Made by a program: the position numbers and the translations under genes
Source of the DNA: Camarhynchus parvulus
Taxonomy: Eukaryota > Chordata > Aves > Passeriformes > Thraupidae
DNA length: 64,000 nt
Direction of reading: 5' to 3'
Assembly: GCF_901933205.1 (NCBI RefSeq)
Contig: NC_044586.1
Location: 17,368,569-17,432,568, forward strand
The notes under the pieces: generated by a model
Databases searched by the model: none
What the model was told of the DNA's origin: nothing
The model's input: only the letters and a program-made list of their open reading frames with translations
Shown here: piece by piece, positions 27,756-37,420 of the stretch
Layout: the number at the start of each line of letters is the position of its first letter
Position numbering within the stretch: the first letter of the stretch is position 1

Positions 27756-28419
27756 CTTCTAACTAGGACAGGACAAGAGGACAGGCCTCAAGTTGTGCAA
27801 GGGGAGGTTCAGATTGGACATAAGGAGAAATTTCTTCACTGAAAAGAGAGAAGATTGTCAAGCAGTGGCAGGGACTGCCCAGGGAGGTGTTTGGGTCCCC
27901 ATCCCCAGAGGTGTTCAAGGAGTGACTGGACATGGCACTCAGTGCTCTGGGTTGGTTGATGAGGTGTGAAAAGATGGCAGGAGGTAAAATCAGAGGAAGC
28001 TGAGAAGCTCTATTCACATCCTCACACAGCCTGTAACAGTACAGAAATTGTAGCGTAAAAAATACAGCTGCTGCTTCCTGAATGGAATATGGCTGGAATG
28101 CTCTAAAGCTCTTCCACGATGATTCCCACAGCCACAGACTGCATCCACAGCACCTGCTGAAGGGGATGCTGTTGGTGTGTGTCCCTGAATATGTCTGTTC
28201 AAGCATCCTCTAATCCAGTAGGACTGTTCAGGGAAAAGGTCCCCAGAGTGGGACAGGGCTGGTCAGGCACAAAGGGTCTCAGCTTTCCTGGGCAAACAAA
28301 TCAAACACCAAGGATGCAGGAAATATCCCCTTTTCAAATGACACAAGGGGGTGATGGCTCAAAGTTGGACCCAATGATCTTTGAAGTCTTTTCCAACTTA
28401 AATGATCCTGTGATTCCAC
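27756..28419 (+). mobile_element. CR1 LINE 3'-end fragment, split by an insertion
   Basis: CR1 is the dominant LINE of birds. The left part (27756-27964) carries the familiar CR1 3' block: a pre-tail segment with ACATAAGGAG, a GCCCAGGGAGG motif, and a GGCACTCAGTGCTCTGG stretch. The right part (about 28344-28419) continues in register with TTGGACCCAATGATCT, a TTTTCCAACTTAAATGAT stretch and an imperfect ATTCTGTG-type tail (GATCCTGTGATTCC). The two parts rejoin at the expected position once 27965-28348 is removed. The 5' part of CR1, including the reverse transcriptase, is missing, as usual for 5'-truncated copies. The copy is diverged and inactive. Confidence 0.9.
27965..28343. mobile_element. 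379-bp LTR-like insertion inside CR1
   Basis: The segment interrupts the CR1 3' end. It begins TGTGA and ends TGACA, LTR-type ends forming a near-perfect short inverted repeat. Its flanks are TGAGG (27960-27964) and CAAGG (28344-28348). CAAGG is what CR1 itself is expected to have here, so the flanks can be read as a 5-bp target duplication whose left copy has two transitions. A 5-bp duplication suits an ERVL- or ERVK-like solo LTR. I see no clear TATA box or AATAAA on either strand and do not recognise the family, so orientation is left open. Confidence 0.5.
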
Positions 28420-31020
28420 AAACCACTGGTTTCCGTTTCATCCCTTAAAATTCTATGTGTGTTATTTGTTGAAAAGGAAAAAGAAATACTTTATCCAAGA
28501 GAAAGCAAAATTTCCCCAAGAAGCACCATACAGAACAGTCTTCCACTTTTATGAAGATTATGAAATTGCAAGTTTAATATTATGACATCAAATGGCTGGT
28601 GGCTACTACTTGCAGAGAGTGATATTGTTTAATGCATTTAATCCTGAAAAGGAATTTCACCAGCTCACAGAACACTATAGGTTTGCAACCATTCTTTAGC
28701 AAGGCACAGCAGAACCACAACACCCTATTAGGTTTGTGTTGAACAGAAAAATACCTTTATTTTAGAAGTACAATCCCTTCATTTTCTGTCAGTGATTTGT
28801 GGTGTCTTAACGTAGGTGTGACACTCCTAAAAAGATATTATTTTTCCCAGGATAAAGAGTGGCCCAAAAATTCGTGGTTAAGCGAGTGAGATACCAAGTA
28901 ACCTATTTCTGTTTCACTAACAAAAAGGTTTCTGGCATAAATAAACAGGAAGAGAAGGAGGAGCAGGAAGCAAGCAGATTTGTATTGAAGCTGGACTTCA
29001 AAGATAACATTTTCTCATACATCTCTGACCCAGACCCTCAAGGATATGGAGCAGTGTTACTCTGATGCTTAAATAACTTAATGGGTATGGGCAGAGATGG
29101 TTTAGCAGGACATGTAAATTTGTGTCCTCCAATCTGCCTATGTGTGTTGGTTTTGCAAAGGAGAAAATACACAAGTGAAGTGTAGAAGGGAGGATACAGA
29201 AGTACAGTGAGGGAGGAACATGCCATCATGGGGAAAGTGGCTGTCCCAGCTCCCATTTCAGGCAGGAGAAAAATCTTCCAGTGGAGTTAAAAATTTCCTT
29301 TTCCAGTCCATCAGGAAGAAATCCTAAGCAGGAGGATGAAATACTGCTCTGGATGTAATCAGTTATTAATATAGAGAGGATTTTGATTGAAAGCCATGCC
29401 CATGCAACAATAAAGGCACATTTACTCTCTGCAAATCCTAGCCCAAGGATGGCAATCTAAAACCTGTGGCCACATTGTGCAAGAGAAACTTATTTACATT
29501 GTGGCTTTATAGGTTATTTTCTCTCGTGTGTCTTACAGAAGCCATGGAGTTGACTATAAAGGAAATCATAAACAACTCTTCAAACTATGCTTCAGTCTCT
29601 GGATTCTACTGGCATTAAAACCCCTTTCACTGAACTTCTGCTGTTCATTCCCACACAGGGGAAAAATCCCTTTGCTGGTATGGCTCAATGTTACATGACA
29701 TGTTTCTCAATTCAAATACTTTCTCTCACTTTTATTCCTTTTTCCTTCTTTTTTTTCTGTGCACACTTACTTCAAGGACTATTTCCAGTGAACTGCTAAG
29801 GCATAAACAATGTAAATCTTAATTATAGTACAAAGAGTAGGGAGATCCAGCATCTTGACCTTTTCCATATAGTGGCATGTTTTGAAACTTTCCATGTTTG
29901 AGGTCCTCTCTCTAATAACAAGGATTAATACGATGTGCCTACAAAGAGATTACGCCAATGAATTACACAGAAGATTAGAGAGAAATCTCATTTCATGCAC
30001 CCATCAAAATAAAAGCTTTTCCAACTCATTGAAGAGCAGCTTCCTCCCTCATTGCACCAGATCCTTAAATATCCTGTAAGAGGACTCAAAGAGACCAGAG
30101 AACCCAAAGCTAACCTATATTCCCAGCAAACCTCCAACCAAGCTGTCCTGGAAAGGTCATTTATGCTGACAAACATGAACATGAGTCAGCCCCATGTGTC
30201 TCTCATGTACCACCCTGCAAAAACCCCCCAATGTGAGCCAGTGGTGACAGAGTTGGCTGTGGAAAGTTCCTCCTGGTTTCTAGCAAGCAAAACACAACAA
30301 TACAAATTCCTGCTCATTTGTAGAACCTTAAAATACTTGACAAACAATATGTTCTGCAGCACATCTGGGAGACCAGATATTTTTGTGTTTATGTTGGGGA
30401 TAGCTAAACCAAAACATGCTCCACTTGTCAAAGATCCAGGAAGGGGAAAAAAAAAGATTCCCAAGAACCTTGCGCTGTAAGTATATGAAAGCCCACCCTG
30501 CTGGCTCTCCTCCCTGCTTAGGTCAATATCTTCCAGTAAAATACAGTCATTGCACATCTGCATAGTTTCTTCCATGTCAAGGATCTCAGACTCCTTCAAA
30601 AATTGACACAATTCAGCAATCCCTCCCCCTTCATGAAGTGCAGCCATATTTGTAATGAAATGTAGCCACTGTTCAACAAACCAACCCTGTGTAATAATCC
30701 CTGACAGAAAGTGAACAGTGACAAAATAGAACTTGTGGAAAAACTATTAGCTGATATGTATTTTTACAATAATTTAAACTGTAAATTGTGGAGAACATAA
30801 AACTTGTCCCAGAATTTGCTCTTTTTTCTCTTCACACTTCCCATTTGGTTTGCATAAATCTACTTACATTGCAATTGTTCTTCCAGCACTTTTTTTCTCT
30901 TATTAAGGATTCCACATCGAAGTCCAAACACTGCATTGAGCTGCATCTCTTACTTTCATAACTGGAGCCTTTGGCTGGACACCATGGCCACAAAGATCTA
31001 CGTGCATTTTGAAGAGCAAA
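28420..31020. other. AT-rich non-coding sequence, no gene seen
   Basis: No gene is recognised. A minus-strand frame of 153 codons (30186-30647) starts with an acidic segment that looks mildly protein-like, but it matches no family I know and no splice or promoter context supports it. Confidence 0.55.
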
Positions 31021-31372
31021 ATCTTTCTTTCTCTTTCTTTTCTTTCTTTTCTTTCTTTCTTCCTTTTTCTTCCTTCTCCTTCCTTCCTTCCTTCCTTCCT
31101 TCCTTCCTTCCTTCCTTCCTTCCTTCCTTCCTTCCTTCCTTCCTTCCTTCCTTCCTTCCTTCCTTCCTTCCTTCCTTCCTTCCTTCCTTCCTTCCTTCCT
31201 TCCTTCCTTCCTTCCTTCCTTCCTTCCTTCCTTCCTTCCTTCCTTCCTTCCTTCCTTCCCTCCTTCCTCTCCTCTCCTCTCCTCTCCTCTCCTCTCCTCT
31301 CCTCTCCTCTCCTCTCCTCTCCTCTCCTCTCCTCTCCTCTCCTCTCCTCTCCTCTCCTCTCCTCTCCTCTCC
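31021..31372. repeat. Compound polypyrimidine array: TTCC x45 then TCTCC x21
   Basis: A CTTT/TTTC-rich lead-in (from 31021) runs into 45 perfect TTCC units (31080-31259), an 8-base junction, then 21 perfect TCTCC units (31268-31372). It is about 350 bp with only an isolated A at its very start, purine-only on the opposite strand. The minus-strand frame reads as EERRG- and KEGR-type repeats, which explains the 287-codon artefact ORF. Such mirror-symmetric tracts can form triplex (H-DNA) structures; that is known behaviour of the sequence class, not shown here. Confidence 0.98.
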
Positions 31373-34300
31373 AACACAAAATTATCCATTCCCATCCAGC
31401 TCAGACTCTTTTGGAACAGATAACTCCTCTGCTGGGTGCAGAATGACTCAGAAGGATGGTTTGTCTTTTTGCAGAGAACTCTGGAGGCACCTTTGCTTTT
31501 AATGTCAGACTGGAAGGCCACTCCAGCTCTCCCCTCTCTCTTTACAAGTGCATGGTAACACAGCCTAACAGCACGGGCCTTTTGGGAGCAGTCACACACT
31601 TTCTCCTCAGCAATCAGACATAGGGAAAGAGCAAAAAGCATTAAAGGAGAGATGGGAGAGTGATAGCCTTGCTGTGCTAGGGAGGGACAATCCACACACT
31701 GTGTATTATTTCTGTGACAAGTGTGAATGTGTTTTAAATGTCAGCCGCTGTAGCAGAACCCACTGTCTACACACATAAGCAAGCAGTATTTTTGATTTGC
31801 TGACACAAAAGCAGCTCCCTTCCCCTCTTGCTCTTCTGAGCAGCCACTGCCTGGAGTGCATATGAGGGGGAGAGAGGTGCTGCAGTCTGGCTTGCTTAGG
31901 AATCAAGTGGAGGAAAGGGCTTTGTAAATTCACGGTGGGCTGCTGTGTGGGAGGAGGAATGAACGTCCTTCCCTCTGGGATAACAGGATTAATGCCAATC
32001 CCAAACATTTGTGTGTGTTCTGGGGTGGACCTACCAGTACAAGTCCTTACCATCAGATGGCATGGAGTGGCATCTGCACTGTGTAATGTTCAGACCCACT
32101 CTACTTCCCTGAATGTGGGCTTGAAATTGTATATTTATGTATATGTGTCTATATGTGTAAACAAATCACACAGATAAATGTCCTTACACTATTATAGTTA
32201 ATTATTGTTGTGCGTCTGTTATTTTCCTTCTTTTTTTTTCTTTTTGGAAACCTCAGCTAATTGAAACAATATCCAAGTATTTATGTTATAGGTAGGTCTT
32301 TTCAAATTCACAGCTTCAAGAATGTTTATGCCAGGGTTCCTGGTTCTGACTGACTTTTTAAATACTATTTTTTTCCTGAAAATGAAACATACATATATTT
32401 ATACACACATATAGAGCCTGGACAGCAACAGTAAGGCCTGTCCCTGAGCATTTTCTTTGACATTTAGATTTGAAAAACCATATTTGGCAATCATCAATGA
32501 CCATGTGGTAGCCAGGGCCATGTCCAAACCACCTGAGTTTGGACTGCCCTTTTTGCAGTCAGCACTTTGATTATTAATTCACTCCAGATGCCAACACTTC
32601 TCATCTGGAAGGATCTAATGCACCTTGTCTGCATGCAAGTCCCTCACAAAAGAAAACCCATGCAGGTTCCCCCTAGGTGATCTTTAAAGATGAGTTATGA
32701 AAGATGACTGAAACAATATTTGAAACACTGTCTTACTCATAGTATTTTCCAAACACTGCATGGAAACTGTGCATTTCATGTCATAATAGTCCAATAAAAA
32801 CTATTAAGAATGCCAGAAGATGAATTATCCTTTTCAAAAATGAATCTGATACTGACATGCTGCACTTCTGTGCATATAATGCATTATCAAGATTTCCTGA
32901 TGTTGCCAAGGAAAAACTTTACGTTAAACATGAAGTTTTTCATCCTCATACAGAGGATGAAACTGCATGGAATTCCCAGGATGAAACAATAGGGCTTTTG
33001 GCTTTTCATCTCCAGTGATGAATAACTAAGAAATTTGGGGTCACACCCACAAGGGCTTAGACACATGCTTATCTTCATGTATAACTCATGCCTGCAGGTC
33101 ATTGCAGCATTTGGCCCCTGACACACTTGTTTCAGCACAGGATCTGTACTGTAAACCCTGGGATATGAATTTGTCCTTGCTGCAGTCAGTGGGACATTCC
33201 CTGGGAGCAAAGTTAGCTTATGTGAGCCAGCAGAGCTGGCCTGTAAGGGCTAAAATAGAAAATGAGCTGCTCAGATGTGAACTTTAAAGTAGTGCTTTTC
33301 TGTAACTTCAGGAGAGAGAAAAAAAGATTTTTTGAATAACAGCTTTATCCTATTTTTCATTATTTTACTATTTACTGTGGTATTGTCCCAAATAAAGCCC
33401 AAATGAGGTTACCATTTAAGGTTTCTTTATACCACATTAAGCAAATGATCACTTCTTGGATTCTAACCATCTTTTGTATTTTTATATAGAGCTTTAACTT
33501 TGAAACCTTGAAGCAGTACAGGCTTGATTGGGAACAGTGCCACACTTAGTGGCATTGAATCCTAACACCAATTCCAGCACAGGTTTGGGCAAGAGTGATA
33601 GTTAAATCACCCATCTTCTGTTTGGTGTCACCCTCCACACTGAGACAGGTACTTGAAGTTTACACCATAGCAGAAGTCATGATTTTAAACAGTTTTTTTT
33701 TTATTTGATGAGGCAGGAGTGTTAGAGCGGGAAGACTTGTAGATATTTTAGAAAACAGAAAGTGTCTACCAACTCGCTAAAATATAAGATCGGTTTTATT
33801 TTATATTTACTGCAAAAAAAGAGCCACACAACATCAAGCAGATGATGATGAGGCTGTTGGGACACAAGCATTTGGTTGCTGCATCTGGCACTAGCATGGG
33901 ATGACAGAATCATGGATCAGGATTTAATTTTAATTTCTTGTCCTAATTTGCATTTCCCTATTACTGTTTGCTGCGTTTCAGCCCCGTGGGTTTGGGATCT
34001 GACCAACAGCCAGTTGAAAGCTCAAACCATTAAAAGTCCAGCATTTCTCTCTTTCCTTCAAAATATCGAGCAAAAATAAACACCCTCCATCCTGATCTTT
34101 CTCCTCACATGTTTATCCACTGGAAAACATCTGCTCCTCACAAAATAGGCATGAGTACCACAGAATTGTTAATGTCATATTTAGAGGCGACTCTGGCCAT
34201 AGTTTTTCCCTTGGTCACTCACAACAACGAAATGGGCGAGGGTGAGAGTGCGTCACTCTCACAGAAAGAGAAGAACGGAACAAAAGGAGTAGTTGAAGCC

Positions 34301-35339
34301 TGAGTTCCTCACAGGAATGGCTTTGAATCTTTGTGTATGTGTGGGAAGAGCTTCCTTTATACCATCTGCTTGAAAAGAAAGAGGAAAAACAAATGAAGAA
34401 CAGGGAACAGAACAGCTTTTTGCCCTTGTACTCTCAAGGTTTAGTAAAATGGAGGAATCAGCAATTGTACAGGACTGTAAGAAGGAAACAAACAGATAAA
34501 CTGGTGGTCCACCATTTATTTGCTCTGTAATCATTTTATGAAAAAATAACGGCAGCCCACCTAGCCATAAGGAGGCTGGTTTTGGTGTCTGGAAGAGAAT
34601 TAGCCCCAATGGGATGGTGAAGCCTAGTTTAACACAGCCATGTAATGAGACATCCCAGTATGAGAAACTGGCACAAGCTGGCAGGGTGTCTTCATTTCTG
34701 TTTGAAATTGTTGAACTTAACAGTTTTTATCTGCTAATGTGCAGAAAGCCATAGTTTACATTCCTTCCTGATCTGAGAAGTACATTTGTGATTGTTCCTT
34801 TCCACGTGCAGTGCCTGTGAAGAAAGAGCACTCCACCTGCTAAGAAATTCAAAACATGTAGTTCCATAGAAATCTCTGAATTAAAATATGCCAGGGAGAG
34901 AGACTAGGGTTAAGAAATGATGCTTTACTTTCTCCAGAACATAATTATAGGGAAGCAGTTCAGAACATTGAGATTAGGTTATCAAGCAGCCTAATTTAAA
35001 CATGGTCCCATCCTCAGACAATAAATAATGTACATGTGGTGGGCATGAGTCATCACTCTTGCAACAGTGTCTGGAGCTCCCTACTTTGCATGATTTATGC
35101 ATTAAAATGTAAATGAAAAATCGTTTTTTCTTATAATGTGAATTCATGCGAGAGGTCATTTATAGACATTACTTAGATTAGCTTAGAACTTCTCTGAGGT
35201 CACAACCACCTGTTGGGCTCTGGAGGTGTGATGTAAAAGGAAGGAGGGGGAGAAAGGGAAGCTTTAGCCATCTTCTGAGGGCTGAGCCCTCAAATCAGTG
35301 TCTATCCTCCTCTTCCCCTCTCGGAGCTGCTTTAGTCTT
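31373..35339. other. AT-rich non-coding sequence upstream of the CpG island
   Basis: No gene or assignable repeat was found. GC content rises from about 35,200, with a purine-rich stretch (35,236-35,262) leading into the island. Confidence 0.55.
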
Positions 35340-35394
35340 TGTCTTGGAGCCGCGGGGCTGCTGTTGCAGCAGCGAGGGGCCGCCGGGCGCGCAG

Positions 35395-35400
35395 GTGAGC
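35395..35400 (+). other. Putative splice donor of first exon A
   Basis: GCAG|GTGAGC is a close match to the vertebrate donor consensus. The preceding sequence, from about 35,300, would be the non-coding exon. Just before the donor is a perfect GCTGCTG-TTG-CAGCAGC hairpin (35357-35373). The transcription start is not evident; no TATA box precedes this exon. Confidence 0.5.
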
Positions 35401-35463
35401 TCGAGAATCGCTCTGAGGAGCCAGGAGGGCTCACACCGCGCTGCCTCTACGTGCGTCCGCTGG

Positions 35464-35481
35464 CGTCACGCCGTATAAAAG
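35464..35481 (+). promoter_or_regulatory. TATA box with adjacent CRE half-site
   Basis: TATAAAAG (35474-35481) is a full-consensus TATA box and would place a start near 35,505. CGTCACG (35464-35470) just upstream is a cAMP-response-element half-site (CGTCA core). A consensus TATA box inside a CpG island is less common than a TATA-less promoter and suggests an inducible or tissue-specific start. The first ATG after it (35504) opens a frame of only 7 codons. Confidence 0.65.
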
Positions 35482-35861
35482 CCAGATTTCCACTGCTCTA
35501 AGGATGTGCACTTTCTGCAGCGTCTAAACTCCGGCTGCACGGCCAACCCCTGCCTAGACCGGGCTGGTTTGGTCTTTAATGAGACGTGGAACAAACTCAA
35601 GGGCCGTTCCCAGGCCGAGGCCGGGGTTCTCCCCGCGCTCCCTCCGTCCCTCCCGCCGGCAGCACCGCCTTCCCGGGCCGGGCAGGGCTCTCCCGTAAGG
35701 AATCTTCCTAAGGAACCCCGCAGACGTGGGCGTTCGGCCGCGGCTCCCCGGCCAAGCCCCGCTGGAGGCACCGGAGGACGCGGCGCCCGCGCTCTGATCC
35801 CTCCGATTAAACCATGCCTGGAGGGGATTGCTTCTTAACAGGATGCCGGATGGATGCTCGC

Positions 35862-35935
35862 AGAGTAATTGAAAATCACCGAATCGCTATTTATTAATAT
35901 AATGCTCTTAAAATTGAACGTACACTTAATCCCCG
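35862..35935. promoter_or_regulatory. AT-rich islet with homeodomain-type sites inside the CpG island
   Basis: About 75 bp of AT-rich DNA, including GTAATTG and TATTTATTAATATAATG, sit within otherwise GC-rich sequence. TAATT and ATTA cores are homeodomain-type sites. A sharply bounded AT-rich islet in a CpG island is often a conserved regulatory element, but that is inference here. Confidence 0.35.
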
Positions 35936-36316
35936 ATGCCCTCGTAACGACTGGGAGGGGCGGGCGGCGTACGGGAAGGGGGAAGAAGAGGGGAGCGGGC
36001 CCTGGTCTGAGCTGGGCAGGGACCAGCGGCTGGCTGGGAGCCCTGGGGAAGCCGCCGACTGTCGCCTCCTGGCCCAGCCGCCCGCTCGCTGGTGACAGAG
36101 CCCAGTCTGCCCGAGGGAAGCCGATCCTTGTGCACCGCAGAGCGGCACCGCACGGCTCCGCTCCGGCCGCACCCGCCCTGCCAGCGCCCCCTCCCTCATC
36201 CATCCTCGCCCCAGCTCAGGAGGGAAGGCGGCGGCACCGCAGAGGCGCCCCGGCAGTGCCGACAGCGCCCGGGCGGCGCGTCCCGTCCCTCCCCGGGGAG
36301 CCCCGCAGGAGGAGCA

Positions 36317-36337
36317 GGGCAGGGGGAGGGCAGGGGG
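36317..36337 (+). other. G-quadruplex motif 1
   Basis: Four G runs (3, 5, 3 and 5 G) separated by loops of 1-2 bases satisfy the G3+N1-7 rule on the + strand. It lies about 100 bp upstream of the donor at 36435. Confidence 0.7.
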
Positions 36338-36376
36338 AGCGCCCCGCGCCCTCGCCAGGGTTCACCTCCATCGGCG

Positions 36377-36433
36377 ATGCCGCCAGCGCCGCGTCCACCC
36401 CCATCCCGGAAGGGTACCGCCGGGCTTCGCTGA
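36377..36433 (+). other. Short upstream ORF ending next to a splice donor
   Basis: An ATG in GGCGATGC context opens an 18-codon Pro/Arg-rich frame. Its TGA stop (36431-36433) ends one base before the GT of the donor at 36435. If the exon is real, the uORF is complete within it and could reduce translation of a downstream coding sequence. It is too short and too biased to call a gene. Confidence 0.3.
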
Positions 36434-36434
36434 G

Positions 36435-36440
36435 GTGAGT
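36435..36440 (+). other. Putative splice donor of first exon B
   Basis: CTGAG|GTGAGT is an almost perfect donor, the best in the island. The preceding GC-rich sequence would be a 5' untranslated exon, perhaps starting from the TATA box near 35,474 or from a TATA-less start closer by. Confidence 0.5.
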
Positions 36441-36735
36441 GGTCACCTCCGGGCAGCTCTGCCTATCCCCGAGCCGGGACGGGGCTCCGCGCTGCGATGT
36501 CCCCGCCCGCGGCGAGAAGCCCGCTCCGTACAGGATAGGAGCGCCGGGGGCTGGGGAAGTTTCCCTGCGGGACAGCGGAGCCAACACGGCGAGAGGCGGA
36601 GCAGCCGCCCCGGAGCTCCCGCTGCGATAGGGGACGCGTGTGGGAACAGGGAGGCACCTGGAGAGCCGCCCCAGGTGGAGTGAGAGCAGCTGGTTCGAGC
36701 GGGGGTGGGGGGAGGAAGAGAGAAGGTGGAGAAGC

Positions 36736-36768
36736 GGGCGGGGACAGGAGGGGATGGGGGAGCCGGGG
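36736..36768 (+). other. G-quadruplex motif 2
   Basis: Five runs of 3-5 G with loops of 1-6 bases lie in a G-rich + strand segment that starts about 36,701. It falls between donors B and C, where it could affect transcription start choice or splicing. Confidence 0.7.
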
Positions 36769-36965
36769 AAGGAGGTGGCAGCAGCTTCTGTGCATCGGTG
36801 CCTCGTCCCCCTGCTCGCCGGCTGAAGCACCGTGCTCTGCTCCCCGAGGTCGGAGGTGCCAGCGCCGCCGTCCCCGGCCACACGCCGGAGCCACGCTCTC
36901 CTTTGTGGATTCGCCGTGCAACTATCGGGAAAAGTGGCTGTGCGCGGGCAGCGACTTAGCGCAAG

Positions 36966-36971
36966 GTGAGG
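36966..36971 (+). other. Putative splice donor of first exon C
   Basis: GCAAG|GTGAGG is a good donor match, directly followed by a TCTG/TGTC-rich run (36980-37010). The candidate exon before it (about 36,790-36,965) is less G-skewed and looks more exon-like than its surroundings, but no coding frame in it is recognisable. Confidence 0.45.
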
Positions 36972-37287
36972 GCTGGCATGTCTGTGTGTCTGTCTGTGCG
37001 TCTGTCTGTGCAGGGCCGGGCCGGTGCCGGTCGCGGGCTGCGCTGCTCCGTGCGGTCCCGGAGATCGGCGGGCACCGTGCCCGGCTGCAGGAGCGGGGCA
37101 GAGCGCCCGGCCCGGCCCGGCCCGCGTTGTGCTGCGCGGTGGCCGCTGTCGCTCCCCCGCGCAGCGCGGTGGCAGCAGCGCTCGGGAAACTTTGTGCGGT
37201 CCCCTTTGTGCGCAGGGAGCCGCGGCGTGTGCGCGCTGCGCTGCTGCTCGCCCCGATCCAGCAGCTGCCGGCGTGTCTGGCTGCGTT

Positions 37288-37373
37288 CGGCATCAATATT
37301 TATTTACAGGGCTCGAGTATTAATCACTCATGCCGTGGAAAGCTCATTAGCGGCGACTTGTTTCCATGACAAC
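37288..37373. promoter_or_regulatory. Candidate regulatory element with forkhead, homeodomain and RFX sites
   Basis: This AT-richer block at the 3' side of the island holds TATTTAC (37301-37307, forkhead core), ATTAATCA and CATTAGC (homeodomain-like), and GTTTCCATGACAAC (37360-37373). The last is a close match to the palindromic RFX X-box GTTNCCATGGNAAC, with one deviation in the right arm. Inverted CGGCAT/ATGCCG hexamers (37288-37293 and 37330-37335) bracket the centre. Site dense and well bounded; binding is inferred. Confidence 0.45.
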
Positions 37374-37420
37374 GGGACCCCTCGGAGCCTTCGGGGTTAT
37401 CTATTTGCCCGATTTTCTCT

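Larger units (their letters stand above)
35340..37420 (+). promoter_or_regulatory. CpG island / promoter region of an unidentified gene
   Basis: This is the only GC-rich, CpG-dense segment in the window, about 2 kb against an AT-rich background. On the + strand it contains three consensus splice donors (GT at 35395, 36435 and 36966), a canonical TATA box (35474-35481), a CRE half-site and G-quadruplex motifs. That combination is typical of vertebrate, often developmentally regulated, genes with several alternative non-coding first exons read to the right. No convincing protein-coding start was recognised: the overlapping long frames of 100-240 codons are the usual Ala/Arg/Pro/Gly artefacts of GC-rich DNA. 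No downstream exon was recognised in the following 26 kb, so a long first intron is inferred. Gene identity is unknown. Confidence 0.85.

Noticed and set aside
29130..29160. TGTGTTGGTTTTGC-like string resembling an LTR start
   Set aside because: No matching right end, polyadenylation signal or target duplication was found.
30186..30647. Minus-strand 153-codon ORF with an acidic N-terminal segment
   Set aside because: The first 55 residues look mildly protein-like, but no family is recognised, the rest looks random, and no exon or promoter context supports it.
30832..31695. Minus-strand 287-codon ORF, longest in the window, plus 158-, 188- and 145-codon frames
   Set aside because: They are translations of the TTCC/TCTCC tract (KEGR- and EERRG-type repeats) and not a gene.
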